A DNA stretch of 64,000 bases from JAAYED01 sp040772225 (GTDB lineage: Bacteria; Chloroflexota; Anaerolineae; UBA1429), in the NCBI GenBank assembly GCA_040772225.1, contig JAXGYO010000002.1:1736001-1800000 (forward strand). The letters run 5' to 3'. A model generated the notes under the pieces. It was given only the letters and a program-made list of their open reading frames with translations. It was not told the DNA's origin and searched no databases. Shown here in pieces: positions 24,923 to 33,704 of the stretch (position 1 is its first letter; each line of letters opens with the position of its first letter). The position numbers and the translations under genes are program-made.

Positions 24923-24951
24923 TTGCCTCAAAGGCCCGTCTGTGCTATAAT
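24923..24951 (+). promoter_or_regulatory. Promoter of rpsO
   Basis: TTGCCT (24923-24928), a 17-nt spacer and the perfect -10 TATAAT (24946-24951). The leader would be about 35 nt. Confidence 0.75.
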
Positions 24952-24992
24952 CCTTGCTGTCAATCGAAGATTGTGCAGGAAGGACAAGCCAT

Positions 24993-25262
24993 ATGCCGCT
25001 AACAAAAGGCGAGAAGGACGCGATCGTAGAGGATTTTCACCGCCACCCTGACGACACAGGATCGCCGGAGGTGCAGATCGCGCTGCTCACCAAGCGGATC
25101 AACAGGCTGACGGAGCACCTGAGAGAGAATCGGGCTGATGAGCACTCTCGTCGCGGCCTGCTAAAGCTTGTTGGCCAGCGACGGCGCCACCTGAATTATC
25201 TGAGCCGCGAGGATGAGACGAGATATCGTGAAGTGCTCGGCCGGCTCGGGCTCAGGCGCTAG
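24993..25262 (+). CDS. rpsO: 30S ribosomal protein S15
   Basis: An 89-residue primary binding protein of the 16S rRNA central domain. The conserved features DTGSPEVQIALLTKRI near residue 20, H41 in LTEHL, and SRRGLLKLVGQRRRHLNYL near 50 are all present. AGGAAGG lies 10 nt before the ATG. The rpsO-pnp order is conserved in many bacteria; a strong terminator separates the two here, so pnp expression depends on read-through or another promoter. Confidence 0.97.
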   Translation: MPLTKGEKDAIVEDFHRHPDDTGSPEVQIALLTKRINRLTEHLRENRADEHSRRGLLKLVGQRRRHLNYLSREDETRYREVLGRLGLRR

Positions 25263-25298
25263 GTCCGCACAATCCGGGTGCGCTCTGCCAAAAACAAG

Positions 25299-25340
25299 AG
25301 AGTAGCTCTCGGCCCCCTGGGTCATGAGCTACTCTTTTTG
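25299..25340 (+). terminator. Rho-independent terminator after rpsO
   Basis: AGAGTAGCTC (25299-25308) pairs with GAGCTACTCT (25326-25335), followed by TTTT. Confidence 0.85.
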
Positions 25341-25399
25341 CTAGGCAGACAATGGTTCGCGTTTCCACAGGGAGATCCAAGCAAGATTGCGCAGGAATT

Positions 25400-25435
25400 G
25401 GGGAGTGTGCCTCAAGTGGACGGGACTCACTCCCC
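25400..25435 (+). promoter_or_regulatory. Hairpin in the pnp leader
   Basis: GGGGAGTG (25400-25407) pairs with CACTCCCC (25428-25435) across a 20-nt loop, 57 nt before the pnp start. By analogy with the RNase III-processed, PNPase-autoregulated leader of enteric pnp this is a candidate autoregulatory site. Confidence 0.4.
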
Positions 25436-25492
25436 AGTCCCTGGTCAGTCTGCTCCGGACTCCCGCGAGTCTATGAGTGAGTAGGAGCAGAA

Positions 25493-27676
25493 ATGGAAAG
25501 AGAGTTTACAACGAGTTTCGGGCGAGAGCCCATCACCATCCGTACGGGCAAGCTGGCGCCGCAGGCTGGCGCCGCCGTGCTGATGCAATGGGGTGACACC
25601 GTCATCCTGGTGACAGCGACAGCCTCCAAGGAGCCCAGGCAGGGAATCGATTTCTTCCCCCTGACGGTTGACCTGGAGGAGCGTCGCTATGCCGCTGGCC
25701 GGATCCCCGGGGGCTTTTTCAAGCGCGAGGGCCGTCCTTCGACGGAAGCCATCCTCACAGTGCGCAAGGTCGACCGTCCGCTGCGCCCCCTGTTCCCAGA
25801 GGGCTATCGCAATGACGTACAGATCGTCATCACGCCGCTTTCCGCCGATGAAGAACACGCCATCGACATCCTGTCGATCGTGGGCGCCTCAACGGCACTG
25901 ATGATCTCGGATATCCCCTTTGAGACGCCAGTCGGCGCCACACGGGTCGGGTATATCGACGGCGAGTTCGTCATTAACCCGCTGAACAGCGAGATGGAGA
26001 GAAGCGAGCTGGACATGGCTCTGGCCGGCACCGAAGACCACATCAACATGATCGAAGTGGGTGCCAAGGAGCTTCCTGAGGACCTGATGTTGCAGGCGAT
26101 CCAGCTGGGCCACGAGAACATGCAGAACCTGATCGCACTGCAAAAAGAGATGCGCGCGGCGATCGGCAAGGAGAAGAAGGAAGGCCTGCGCTTTACGCTT
26201 CCCGCCGAGGTGCTGGATTACGTGCGGGCCAACGCAAGTGCCAGGATCGAAGACCTGGTAAAGAGCGCTGCTCCGCGCGATGAGCGCCGCGACGCCGAGC
26301 AGGCACTGCGTGACGAACTGATCGAGAACGCCGGTACCGAAATGCCCGCTTCAGAGATCAGTGAGGCGTTTGAGCTCCTGTCCAAACAGGCGATGCGCAA
26401 GCACATTATCGACTCGGGTATCCGGATCGATGGGCGCGGCCTGGACGATATCCGCGCCCTCAGTGCGGAGGTGAGCCTTTTGCCCCGCGTACACGGCTCG
26501 GCCCTCTTTAACCGTGGCGAGACGCAGGTGCTCAACATCGTGACTCTGGGCTCGGCCGACGACGAACAGCGCATCGAGTGGCTGTCCGAGGACGGCACCC
26601 GGCGCTATATGCACCACTACAACTTCCCGCCCTACTCGACAGGCGAGACCGGGCCCATGCGTGGACCCCGCCGTCGAGAGATCGGCCACGGTGCCCTGGC
26701 GGAGCGAGCCATCGAGGCCGTGCTGCCTTCGCCAGAAGAGTTCCCGTACACGATTCGCTCGGTTTCCGAAGCGATCTCGTCTAACGGGTCCACTTCCATG
26801 GCCAGCACCTGCGCAAGCAGCCTGGCGCTCTATGATGCCGGTGTGCCTTTGCGCGCTGCGGTAGGCGGCATCGCTATAGGCCTGATCACGTCCGACGATC
26901 GCTATGCTCTTTTGACGGACATCCAGGGTCTCGAGGACCATCTGGGTGACATGGACTTTAAGGTGACTGGCACAACCAAGGGCATCACAGCTATCCAGCT
27001 GGACATCAAGATCGCCGGCCTGCCGCACCAGATCATTGCAGAGGCCCTGCACAAGGCTTACGTGGCCAGGATGAAGGTGCTGGATGTGATGAACTCCGTG
27101 CTGTCCGCACCGCGGACGGACATGTCTCCGTATGCGCCGCGCATCACCACGGTGACGATCCCGGTCTCCAAGATCGGTGCACTCATCGGGCCAGGCGGCA
27201 AGAATATCCGCGGGATCATTGACGATACGGGCGTCAGCATCAATGTTGACGATGATGGCGTGGTTACGGTAGCCTCCAACAATGGGGAGGCCATGGCCGA
27301 GGCGCTGTCCCGGATCCAGGCAATTACCGCAGAGCCGGAAGTAGGCCGCATCTACACCGGCAAGGTCGTCCGCACCACAGACTTTGGTGCTTTTGTCGAG
27401 TTCATGCCCGGGCATGATGGCCTGGTGCACATCTCCCAGCTGGCTGATTTTCACGTCGCCAATGTCGAGGATGTCGCACAGGTGGGCGACGAGATCACCG
27501 TCATGGTGACAGACATCGACTCCAACGGCCGGGTGAGACTGTCTCGCCAGGCAGTTCTAGAAGGATGGACGGCCGAGGAGGCCCGAGACCGCGATCGCAA
27601 GCCCAGTGGCGGCGGCGGCCGAAGCCGCGATGGCGGACGCAGTCGTGACGGCGGCTCCCGCGGTCGCTCGCGCTAA
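25493..27676 (+). CDS. pnp: Polyribonucleotide nucleotidyltransferase (PNPase)
   Basis: A phosphorolytic 3'-5' exoribonuclease of the RNA degradosome. The 727 residues hold RNase PH domain 1 (about 10-140, with FFPLTVDLEERRYAAGRIPG), an alpha-helical linker, the catalytic RNase PH domain 2 (about 310-530, with SSNGSTSMAS and the DMDFKVTGT acidic site near 484), a KH domain with IGPGGKNIRGI near 564, and an S1 domain near 620-690. The tail is rich in Gly, Arg and Ser and may bind RNA. The ATG follows GTAGGAGC. Downstream a perfect GC hairpin separates it from lepB. Confidence 0.97.
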   Translation: MEREFTTSFGREPITIRTGKLAPQAGAAVLMQWGDTVILVTATASKEPRQGIDFFPLTVDLEERRYAAGRIPGGFFKREGRPSTEAILTVRKVDRPLRPLFPEGYRNDVQIVITPLSADEEHAIDILSIVGASTALMISDIPFETPVGATRVGYIDGEFVINPLNSEMERSELDMALAGTEDHINMIEVGAKELPEDLMLQAIQLGHENMQNLIALQKEMRAAIGKEKKEGLRFTLPAEVLDYVRANASARIEDLVKSAAPRDERRDAEQALRDELIENAGTEMPASEISEAFELLSKQAMRKHIIDSGIRIDGRGLDDIRALSAEVSLLPRVHGSALFNRGETQVLNIVTLGSADDEQRIEWLSEDGTRRYMHHYNFPPYSTGETGPMRGPRRREIGHGALAERAIEAVLPSPEEFPYTIRSVSEAISSNGSTSMASTCASSLALYDAGVPLRAAVGGIAIGLITSDDRYALLTDIQGLEDHLGDMDFKVTGTTKGITAIQLDIKIAGLPHQIIAEALHKAYVARMKVLDVMNSVLSAPRTDMSPYAPRITTVTIPVSKIGALIGPGGKNIRGIIDDTGVSINVDDDGVVTVASNNGEAMAEALSRIQAITAEPEVGRIYTGKVVRTTDFGAFVEFMPGHDGLVHISQLADFHVANVEDVAQVGDEITVMVTDIDSNGRVRLSRQAVLEGWTAEEARDRDRKPSGGGGRSRDGGRSRDGGSRGRSR

Positions 27677-27682
27677 AACCCC

Positions 27683-27712
27683 GTGGCGGGGGAGTGCAGA
27701 CTCCCCCGCCAC
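27683..27712 (+). terminator. Perfect hairpin between pnp and lepB
   Basis: A 13-bp stem (27683-27695 with 27700-27712) with a 4-nt loop, starting 6 nt after the pnp stop. No U-tract follows, so it may protect the mRNA end rather than terminate fully. Confidence 0.6.
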
Positions 27713-27727
27713 CATCAGGTGTTCAAG

Positions 27728-28279
27728 ATGACAAAAGATACATTGGATACGCAGAACCCCGGGCAATCTCCCACAAAGTCATGGTTTCGCGAGATGCTCG
27801 AGTCGGTCCTCCCGGCTCTGGTCATTGTCATCGTCGTCAACCTTTTTATTGCGCAGGCGACACGCGTCGAGGGCCAGAGTATGGAGCCCAATCTGCACAA
27901 TAACGAGCGATTGATCATCGAAAAGATCAGTTACCGTTTCAGGGAACCGGCGCGGGGCGACATCGTGGTCCTCAAGCCACAGCAGCACGGGACCGTTCCT
28001 CTGATCAAGCGCGTGGTTGGTCTGCCGGGCGAGACTGTCGAGATTACACAGAATCAGGTGTATATCAACGGTGAGCCTCTGCAGGAGGACTATTTGACCG
28101 AGCCCACCGTTGGAGGCATGCCCGCACAGATCGTTCCGGAGGCACATCTGCTGGTGCTCGGCGATAATCGCAATGCCAGCAACGATTCCCGGTCCTTTGG
28201 GATGATTCCGTACGAAGACGTGATCGGGCGGGCCTGGTTCCGCTATTGGCCTATCGAAGAACTCGGTCTGATTCGTTAG
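27728..28279 (+). CDS. lepB: Signal peptidase I
   Basis: A 183-residue membrane serine protease that cleaves signal peptides of exported proteins. A single N-terminal membrane segment lies at about 28-46. The Ser nucleophile is in VEGQSMEPNL near residue 55. The general-base Lys is in IKRVVGLPGE near 96. The GDNRNASNDSRSFG box is near 141. The compact size fits Gram-positive SipS-type enzymes rather than the two-helix enterobacterial form. AGGTG lies 7 nt before the chosen ATG; an upstream in-frame ATG falls inside the hairpin and is rejected. Confidence 0.95.
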   Translation: MTKDTLDTQNPGQSPTKSWFREMLESVLPALVIVIVVNLFIAQATRVEGQSMEPNLHNNERLIIEKISYRFREPARGDIVVLKPQQHGTVPLIKRVVGLPGETVEITQNQVYINGEPLQEDYLTEPTVGGMPAQIVPEAHLLVLGDNRNASNDSRSFGMIPYEDVIGRAWFRYWPIEELGLIR

Positions 28280-28346
28280 CCTGACTCTGGCATAGGCCTG
28301 TTCGCACGAGTCGTGAGAAACAAGCGATCGCACAAAGGAGCACGTC

Positions 28347-28694
28347 ATGGCCTACGAAAAGACCTGCTACCTCCAGCACACTGCCGTCTGGGTCAAGGAC
28401 ATCCAGTGGCACATTGCTTTCTTCAAGGCGATTGGCATGCCGGTGACCCGCGTCGCAGGCGATCCGGATGCCCCCGACCAGGTCTGGACCGCCGGCGGTA
28501 TGCAGCTCAAATCGGCAGAGGACTTTGAAGGGCCCGAAGGGCGCTTGGACCACCTGGGCATCTTTGCCGATGATCTGGAGGCCGCCCTTGATGAAGCCTA
28601 CAAGTGGGGCGTCGAGGAGATGCCCCAGGGGCATAACTGGTTCCGCCTGCCGGACGGGCTCGTGATCGAGATGATGCAGGCACCCAAGAGCTGA
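28347..28694 (+). CDS. VOC-family (glyoxalase-like) protein
   Basis: A 115-residue vicinal-oxygen-chelate fold protein. LQHTAVWVKDIQWHIAFF opens the first beta-alpha-beta unit (His11 a likely metal ligand). RLDHLGIFADDLEAAL near 65 opens the second (His68), and Glu in DGLVIEMMQ near 108 is a likely further ligand. A reaction cannot be assigned. AAAGGAG precedes the ATG. It follows lepB by 67 nt and is closed by a strong hairpin. Confidence 0.85.
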   Translation: MAYEKTCYLQHTAVWVKDIQWHIAFFKAIGMPVTRVAGDPDAPDQVWTAGGMQLKSAEDFEGPEGRLDHLGIFADDLEAALDEAYKWGVEEMPQGHNWFRLPDGLVIEMMQAPKS

Positions 28695-28723
28695 GCCTGC
28701 CCCTTATCCTGTGTGAGGACGCA

Positions 28724-28758
28724 CGCAGGGCGACTCCGAGAAGAGTCGCCTTGCGTTT
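28724..28758 (+). terminator. Terminator between the VOC gene and the convergent secreted-protein gene
   Basis: A 13-bp stem (28724-28736 with 28743-28755, one G-U) with a 6-nt loop and TTTGTT after it. Confidence 0.7.
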
Positions 28759-28761
28759 GTT

Positions 28762-29694
28762 CTATGGGCACGCGCCGGACGCCAGCCTGCGTTGCTGTTC
28801 GATAAACCAGAGCTCCCCGCTCGCATCCAGTTGCGGAACCGGGACCGCGGCGCTCTCAAGCCCCTGCCACCAGTCCTTGCGGGAGCGGGGATCCATAAAG
28901 GACCCGTTGTCGCGTACAGCCACGCCGATCTCGCCGTCGATAGCGCGACCGATGGCCTGCCCAAAGCGCAAACCGGGGAGATACGTGCGGCCCGTGGCAG
29001 CCAGGGCATCATACAGCGCCAGGAGCCGCGGCTCGACGCAGATACCCTCGATGTGAATCGTATAGCCGGTGATCACATGGTCATCGCGGGTGTACTTGAG
29101 GGTGATGCGATCCGGTGCGGCATAGAGCACCATCGCTACATAGTGTTTTCCCGTAATTGTATCGTGAAAGATCTCTGCCGCCCGTGTCGGGACATGAATC
29201 TTTTCGCCCGCAGTACTCTCCAGGCCAACCAGCGTCACATCGGGGCTGAGGATCGGATAGACGCCGTAGGTGCCGGGCCACTGGCCATCCCACTGATAGA
29301 CCCGGTAGACATGAGGCATCACCGGCCAGCGCGCGTCGCCAAAGAGCGTCTGCAGGCGCGGCGCCAGCGGATCATAGCCCCCGCTATAGTCCACGAGGCC
29401 GCGATAAGCGGATAGATTCTCAGAATAGCTCCGGAGCTCGAGATTCAGGTCGGGGTGATCTTTCGCAGAGACACCAGGGTCGGGGGAGAGGCCATCCACC
29501 GGGATGGCATCGTACGACTCTTCCGGTATCGGCTGGCAACTGGCGGCTTGCTGATGCAGCACGATGGGCAAAAAGATCTGCAAGCCAGGCTCGGCACTCG
29601 CCGACGCGACCGGCATCGCCGCTGCCAAAAGGTACATTCCAAGAGCGCACGAGATCGTAGCGGCCGCTCCAAGACCAGGCCATCGAAAAGCCAT
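28762..29694 (-). CDS. Secreted protein of unknown function
   Basis: A 310-residue exported protein. Residues 1-33 form a signal peptide with a hydrophobic core and an ASAS-type cleavage site. IFLPIVLHQQ follows at about 37-46, a short motif seen after the signal peptide of many Chloroflexota secreted proteins. The mature part has two Cys (near 53 and 238) that could form a disulfide, and beta-rich segments such as VTLVGLESTAGEKIHVPTRA and ITLKYTRDDHVITGYTIHIE. No catalytic family is recognised. The ATG follows GGGGAGC. It lies downstream of the MFS gene on the same strand. Confidence 0.75.
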   Translation of the reverse strand: MAFRWPGLGAAATISCALGMYLLAAAMPVASASAEPGLQIFLPIVLHQQAASCQPIPEESYDAIPVDGLSPDPGVSAKDHPDLNLELRSYSENLSAYRGLVDYSGGYDPLAPRLQTLFGDARWPVMPHVYRVYQWDGQWPGTYGVYPILSPDVTLVGLESTAGEKIHVPTRAAEIFHDTITGKHYVAMVLYAAPDRITLKYTRDDHVITGYTIHIEGICVEPRLLALYDALAATGRTYLPGLRFGQAIGRAIDGEIGVAVRDNGSFMDPRSRKDWWQGLESAAVPVPQLDASGELWFIEQQRRLASGACP

Positions 29695-29813
29695 ACAAGT
29701 GCTCCCCTGGCAGACTCCTAAACGGGCAAGTCGACATCCCTTGCACTGCCGCGCCGAAGCCGCGCGCTCTCTACTCGAGCGAATTCCCCCGGCGCCGGCG
29801 CCTGGCCCTGTTG

Positions 29814-30998
29814 CTAGAGGGAACGGTCCGCGCTCAGGCGGCGCGTCCCCACCAACCCCAGCAAGAGGCAGAACACGGCTGTCATGATGAACATAGGCGG
29901 CAGACCCCACATGTCCGCAAGCACCCCGCTGAGAGCCGGCCCGGCAAACATGCCGATCGCATAGACAGCCTGGTGAAAGCCCATGGCCGTGCCGCGCTGA
30001 GCCTCCTCCACATTGCGGATCGACATGCCCATAAGCACCGGATACCCGATCCCGTTGGAGATGCCGATGAGGAACTGGAGCAGAAACACCGCTACGAGCG
30101 ACTGCGCAAAGGCTGCCGCGGTGGTGCCGATCGCCAGCAAGACAAAGCTGAGATACACCATGTTCCGTGCCCCAATCTTGCGCACTACCGTCGTCGCGAT
30201 CAGGTTGCCCAGGGTGACTACAGCGATGTTAAAGCTGAGCAGAACGCTCAGTGTCACATCGGTGGCTCCCAGCTTTTCCGCCACAAGAGGCACGAAGGAG
30301 AAGGTGGTCGCCCAGTTGGCGTACTGGTGCACCATGCTCAGCAGCGAGGGCAAAAGCACATCAGAGCGGCTCAGCAGCCGTGCGAGATTGCTCAGCGACG
30401 GCGCCTTGGGCGGCTGGGCCTGCTCACGCGCGGGCAGTATGGCCACAATCGCGAGCACTGCCGCTCCAGCAGCCAGGTAAAAGGCCAGCGAGTAGCCCAT
30501 CCAGTTATTCAACGAGCCCGTGACCGCCGTGGCCAGTATGCGCCCCACCCCGCCGATAAAGGTCAGCAACGCGCTGGCCCGCACGGCGTCCTCAGGCGGA
30601 AAGAGGCTGGAGAACATGACGACCAGTGGGACCCAGGTGCCAGCCGCAAGCCCGGTGATCGCCCTGGCGGTGACCAGGCCGCTCGTGCCTTCCGCTCCGG
30701 CAAGCATCCAGGCACCCAGGCCGCCCAGTGCCAGACCGACGAGCACAAATGGCTTGCGCCGGCCCATCCAGTCCGCAAAGATCCCCAGAGGGAACCGGAT
30801 AATCGCCTGCCAGAGACCGTACATGGAGAGGACAATACCCACCGAGGCAAGATTGTCGACCTTGCCCTCAACATACGTCGGAAGCGTGGGGGCATAGAGG
30901 TACAGCGATATCCAGTACATGAAGACAGCCACACACAGCAGGATAGTCATCATGCGGCGGCTGCTTGACGCTGTGTTTCGTGCGGATGGATCGCCCAT
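29814..30998 (-). CDS. Major facilitator superfamily transporter
   Basis: A 394-residue permease with twelve hydrophobic helices. The loop 2-3 signature appears as RFPLGIFADWMGRRKPFVL near residue 68, and a related GVLADMWG motif near 360 marks the second half. The substrate is unknown; the upstream KduD-like reductase suggests a sugar acid, but drug-efflux-like MFS proteins look similar. AAGGAG precedes the ATG, 47 nt after the reductase stop, so the two form an operon. Confidence 0.88.
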   Translation of the reverse strand: MGDPSARNTASSSRRMMTILLCVAVFMYWISLYLYAPTLPTYVEGKVDNLASVGIVLSMYGLWQAIIRFPLGIFADWMGRRKPFVLVGLALGGLGAWMLAGAEGTSGLVTARAITGLAAGTWVPLVVMFSSLFPPEDAVRASALLTFIGGVGRILATAVTGSLNNWMGYSLAFYLAAGAAVLAIVAILPAREQAQPPKAPSLSNLARLLSRSDVLLPSLLSMVHQYANWATTFSFVPLVAEKLGATDVTLSVLLSFNIAVVTLGNLIATTVVRKIGARNMVYLSFVLLAIGTTAAAFAQSLVAVFLLQFLIGISNGIGYPVLMGMSIRNVEEAQRGTAMGFHQAVYAIGMFAGPALSGVLADMWGLPPMFIMTAVFCLLLGLVGTRRLSADRSL

Positions 30999-31045
30999 GG
31001 GTCTCCTTGCCTGGAAATGGAATTCGCGCAGGCGTACGCTCCAGT

Positions 31046-31810
31046 TCAGCGCACCAGCCAGCCCCCGTCAATGGGAAGCACAATGCCATGGCAGTATGCC
31101 GATGCCGCTGAAGCGAGAAAGACCGTAGCGCCTTGGAGGTCTTCGGGAGTGCCCCAGCGGCCCGCGGGGATGCGTGCAGTGATTGCAGGTTCCCGCTCAG
31201 AATCGGCCGCCAGTGGCGCCGTTAGGTCAGTGAGCATATACCCCGGGGCAATAGCATTGACGTTGACTCCCTGCGAGGCCAGCTCATTGGCCATCGCACG
31301 GGTGACCCCGGCGACGGCATGCTTGGAGGCTGCATATGGGACCGCCAGGATGCCGCCCTGAAAGGACAGTGCCGACGCGACGTTGATGATCTTGCCACCC
31401 CCGTGTGCCACCATGTGCCTGGCTGCCGCCTGGGATAGGAACATGAGGCTGTTGAGGTTCACGTTCAAGACCTGCTCCCAGTCCTCCGGGGGAAATTCGA
31501 GAACGGGATGCCGGATGGTGGTACCTGCCGCGTTGACCAGGATGTCGAGGCCGCCAAAGGTTGCGACCGTAGCCTTGACCAGGCCCTCGAGATCAGCCGG
31601 GCTGGCCGCGCTGAGATCGCAAGGCAAGTGCATAAAGCGACGCCCCAGAGCCGACACAGCAGAGCCTGTAACATCGCACGCGCCGCGAGATATCCCGACG
31701 ATATCCGCGCCGGCCTCCGCCAGGCCGAGAGCCATACCCTGTCCAAGGCCGCGGCTGGCCCCTGTGACCAACGCGACCCGACCGGCCAGATCGAACGATG
31801 TCAGTATCAT
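31046..31810 (-). CDS. SDR oxidoreductase, 2-deoxy-D-gluconate 3-dehydrogenase (KduD)-like
   Basis: A 254-residue classical short-chain dehydrogenase. The cofactor motif TGASRGLGQG is near residue 18 and NAAG near 92. The catalytic Ser is in SALSFQGG near 143 and Tyr-x3-Lys in YAASKHA near 157. FDLAGRVALVTGA, GLGQGMALGLAEAGADIVG and RIPAGRWGTPEDL resemble KduD of the ketogluconate/pectin route more than FabG. Specificity is inferred. GAGAGG precedes the chosen ATG; an upstream in-frame ATG would add eight residues. Confidence 0.82.
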   Translation of the reverse strand: MILTSFDLAGRVALVTGASRGLGQGMALGLAEAGADIVGISRGACDVTGSAVSALGRRFMHLPCDLSAASPADLEGLVKATVATFGGLDILVNAAGTTIRHPVLEFPPEDWEQVLNVNLNSLMFLSQAAARHMVAHGGGKIINVASALSFQGGILAVPYAASKHAVAGVTRAMANELASQGVNVNAIAPGYMLTDLTAPLAADSEREPAITARIPAGRWGTPEDLQGATVFLASAASAYCHGIVLPIDGGWLVR

Positions 31811-31958
31811 CAAATCCTCTCTTGCGCGGCACACAGATCATGGTACAGCATGGACACAAAGACGAACCTGTGCAGGTCGGCGCGGTGTGCCGGCCCACTT
31901 CAGGTTCGGGAATCGCTACAGGCAGCCGATCATCGGATCGCACTGGCGCCGTCTGGTG

Positions 31959-33338
31959 CTAGCGCCCGGCAAGCCTCTCAACATAGTCCTGCCCCAGAAT
32001 GACGGCCACATCAACCGCCTCGGTGACATCATCCTGGTAGATCACCGCTTCAGGATCCACCCCCAACTCCAGGGCAAGGGCAGCCACCGTCAGGGGCCTG
32101 TCACGATAAACAACGATAAGCGTCTGGGTGTGGTCAAAGCGGTCGGCGCTGCTATAGCCAGCGACGACATAGCCCTTGTCCTGCAGGAGCGCCGCGGTTT
32201 GCTGCGCCAGGTCGGTCGTCATCGTCCCATTGTATATTGCGACCGACGCCTGCTCGGCGCGGAACGCATCCGCAGGGACTGGCTCCTCCGCAGGCGGGGT
32301 CAGGGACGTCGTCGGGAACAACTCATCAACCAGAATCCGCACCTTGTCCCAATCCGCCACTTCCACCATCCAGCCCTGTGGCGTGGTGACGGTCGTCGTC
32401 ATGGAGCCGTCAATAACGCCGCTGCGCAGATTGGCGGGATCGATCTTGCGCGCCGCATCCGCCAGCGTAACGATCTGCGGGAGCGTGAGATCTGTTTGGA
32501 CCGACGACCCCAGGAGTTGCAGAATAATGGGGATGCGGGTCAGCGGAATATCCAGACTGAGGATCTTGTCAAAGGCCGCACGTATCACCTGCTGCTGGCG
32601 CTCCATGCGAGAAAAGTCACTGGACCCATGGCGTGTGCGGGCATACTGCAGCGCCATCTCGCCATCCATATGCTGCAGCCCTGCGGGGATATAGAGCTCC
32701 ATGGTGCCATAGTCCGCCGTGGGATATTTGGCATCGTAGATATCCTCGGCCACCTCGATATCCAGCCCCCCGATGGCATCCACCAGTTGCTCAAAGCCAG
32801 CAAAGTTGACGCGGATATAGTGGTGGACCGGCACGCCGAGCGCGTACCAAACGGTCTTTTTCGCTAGTGCGGGCCCGCCGCCCGGATAGTTCTGATCATC
32901 CCCGATGTAATGCGCCGTATTGATGCGGCTCTCACCGTAACCTGGTATGGTCGTCCAAAGGTCTCGGGGAATGGACAGCATCGACGCTGTGTTACTCACG
33001 GGATCCAGCGACAGCAGAATCATGGTGTCCGTTCGCCAGGGGCCAGTTTCGCCATCGCGCTGATCGATGCCCAGTGCCAGCACATTGATGCGCTCGTCGA
33101 GTTCGACAGCCTGAGGCAATACCACTTCGTCAGCCCTGGCCGGGGTGTTTTGATCTGGGACAGGCTCTCCCACGGTCTGCGTCACTTGCACGACGCGATC
33201 TGCAAAGGGCAGATTCATCTGTGCCACCACCGAGCGCACCGTGCTAAAGAAAAAGAACCCCGACCACAACGCTCCGGCGGTGATGATCACCGTCAGAAAA
33301 GTGCTGATCGCGCGCTGCCACGAGCGTTCTCTGGGCAT
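31959..33338 (-). CDS. LytR-CpsA-Psr (LCP) family glycopolymer transferase
   Basis: LCP enzymes move glycopolymers from polyprenyl carriers to peptidoglycan outside the membrane. The 459-residue protein has one N-terminal membrane helix (about 11-32) and the LCP domain at about 85-275, with LGIDQRDGETGPWRTDTMIL, SIPRDLW and MALQYARTRHGSSDFSRMERQ carrying the conserved Arg and Asp. A LytR_C domain lies near 355-455. GGAAGGAAC precedes the ATG at 33338. The frame is open far upstream but that stretch has no family similarity. A promoter lies 42 nt upstream. Confidence 0.93.
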   Translation of the reverse strand: MPRERSWQRAISTFLTVIITAGALWSGFFFFSTVRSVVAQMNLPFADRVVQVTQTVGEPVPDQNTPARADEVVLPQAVELDERINVLALGIDQRDGETGPWRTDTMILLSLDPVSNTASMLSIPRDLWTTIPGYGESRINTAHYIGDDQNYPGGGPALAKKTVWYALGVPVHHYIRVNFAGFEQLVDAIGGLDIEVAEDIYDAKYPTADYGTMELYIPAGLQHMDGEMALQYARTRHGSSDFSRMERQQQVIRAAFDKILSLDIPLTRIPIILQLLGSSVQTDLTLPQIVTLADAARKIDPANLRSGVIDGSMTTTVTTPQGWMVEVADWDKVRILVDELFPTTSLTPPAEEPVPADAFRAEQASVAIYNGTMTTDLAQQTAALLQDKGYVVAGYSSADRFDHTQTLIVVYRDRPLTVAALALELGVDPEAVIYQDDVTEAVDVAVILGQDYVERLAGR

Positions 33339-33379
33339 GAATCGTTCCTTCCGAGAGCTTCCTGAGGTGTAACGGGTCG

Positions 33380-33408
33380 AGTATATCACAGGCACGCCAG
33401 TCGACCAA
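33380..33408 (-). promoter_or_regulatory. Promoter of the LCP gene
   Basis: On the minus strand TTGGTC (33408-33403), a 17-nt spacer and TATACT (33385-33380). Confidence 0.65.
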
Positions 33409-33704
33409 AGGGCAGCGCAAATCTTGGGCCTATCGCTCCTTCGGCCGGCTGGCCAGGTTCGAAACAACGTGATTATGACGCCAGGCGTAACCGAATTGTT
33501 CCACCGCCCCGACGCTGCCCTGCGGGTGATCATCACACATGCGATACAGCCTCGGTGCTCGACGCATAAGCAAAAGCTTGGTATCATAGCGAGACAGGAT
33601 GCCTGCCCGACGGACGCCGGCCCGCGCGGCGCACGCCCGGCGTCTATGCAGAAGCTGTTTCGCGGCCACAATAGTGGCCTGGCACCAGAGCACAAGAGGT
33701 GATC
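33409..33704. other. Intergenic region between the LCP gene and bshC
   Basis: About 300 bp without a supported gene. A weak promoter toward bshC is possible (TCGACG 33559-33564, 17 nt, TATCAT 33582-33587). A hairpin GACGCCGG/CCGGCGTC (33613-33620, 33637-33644) would lie in the bshC leader. Nothing else is recognised. Confidence 0.4.

Noticed and set aside
29811..30968. Long open frame on the plus strand opposite the MFS gene
   Set aside because: Its product is His/Arg/Gln-rich with no family features; it is the antisense shadow of a clear twelve-helix transporter. The same holds for long antisense frames over pnp, mnmG, clpC, clpB and the D-threonine-aldolase-like gene.
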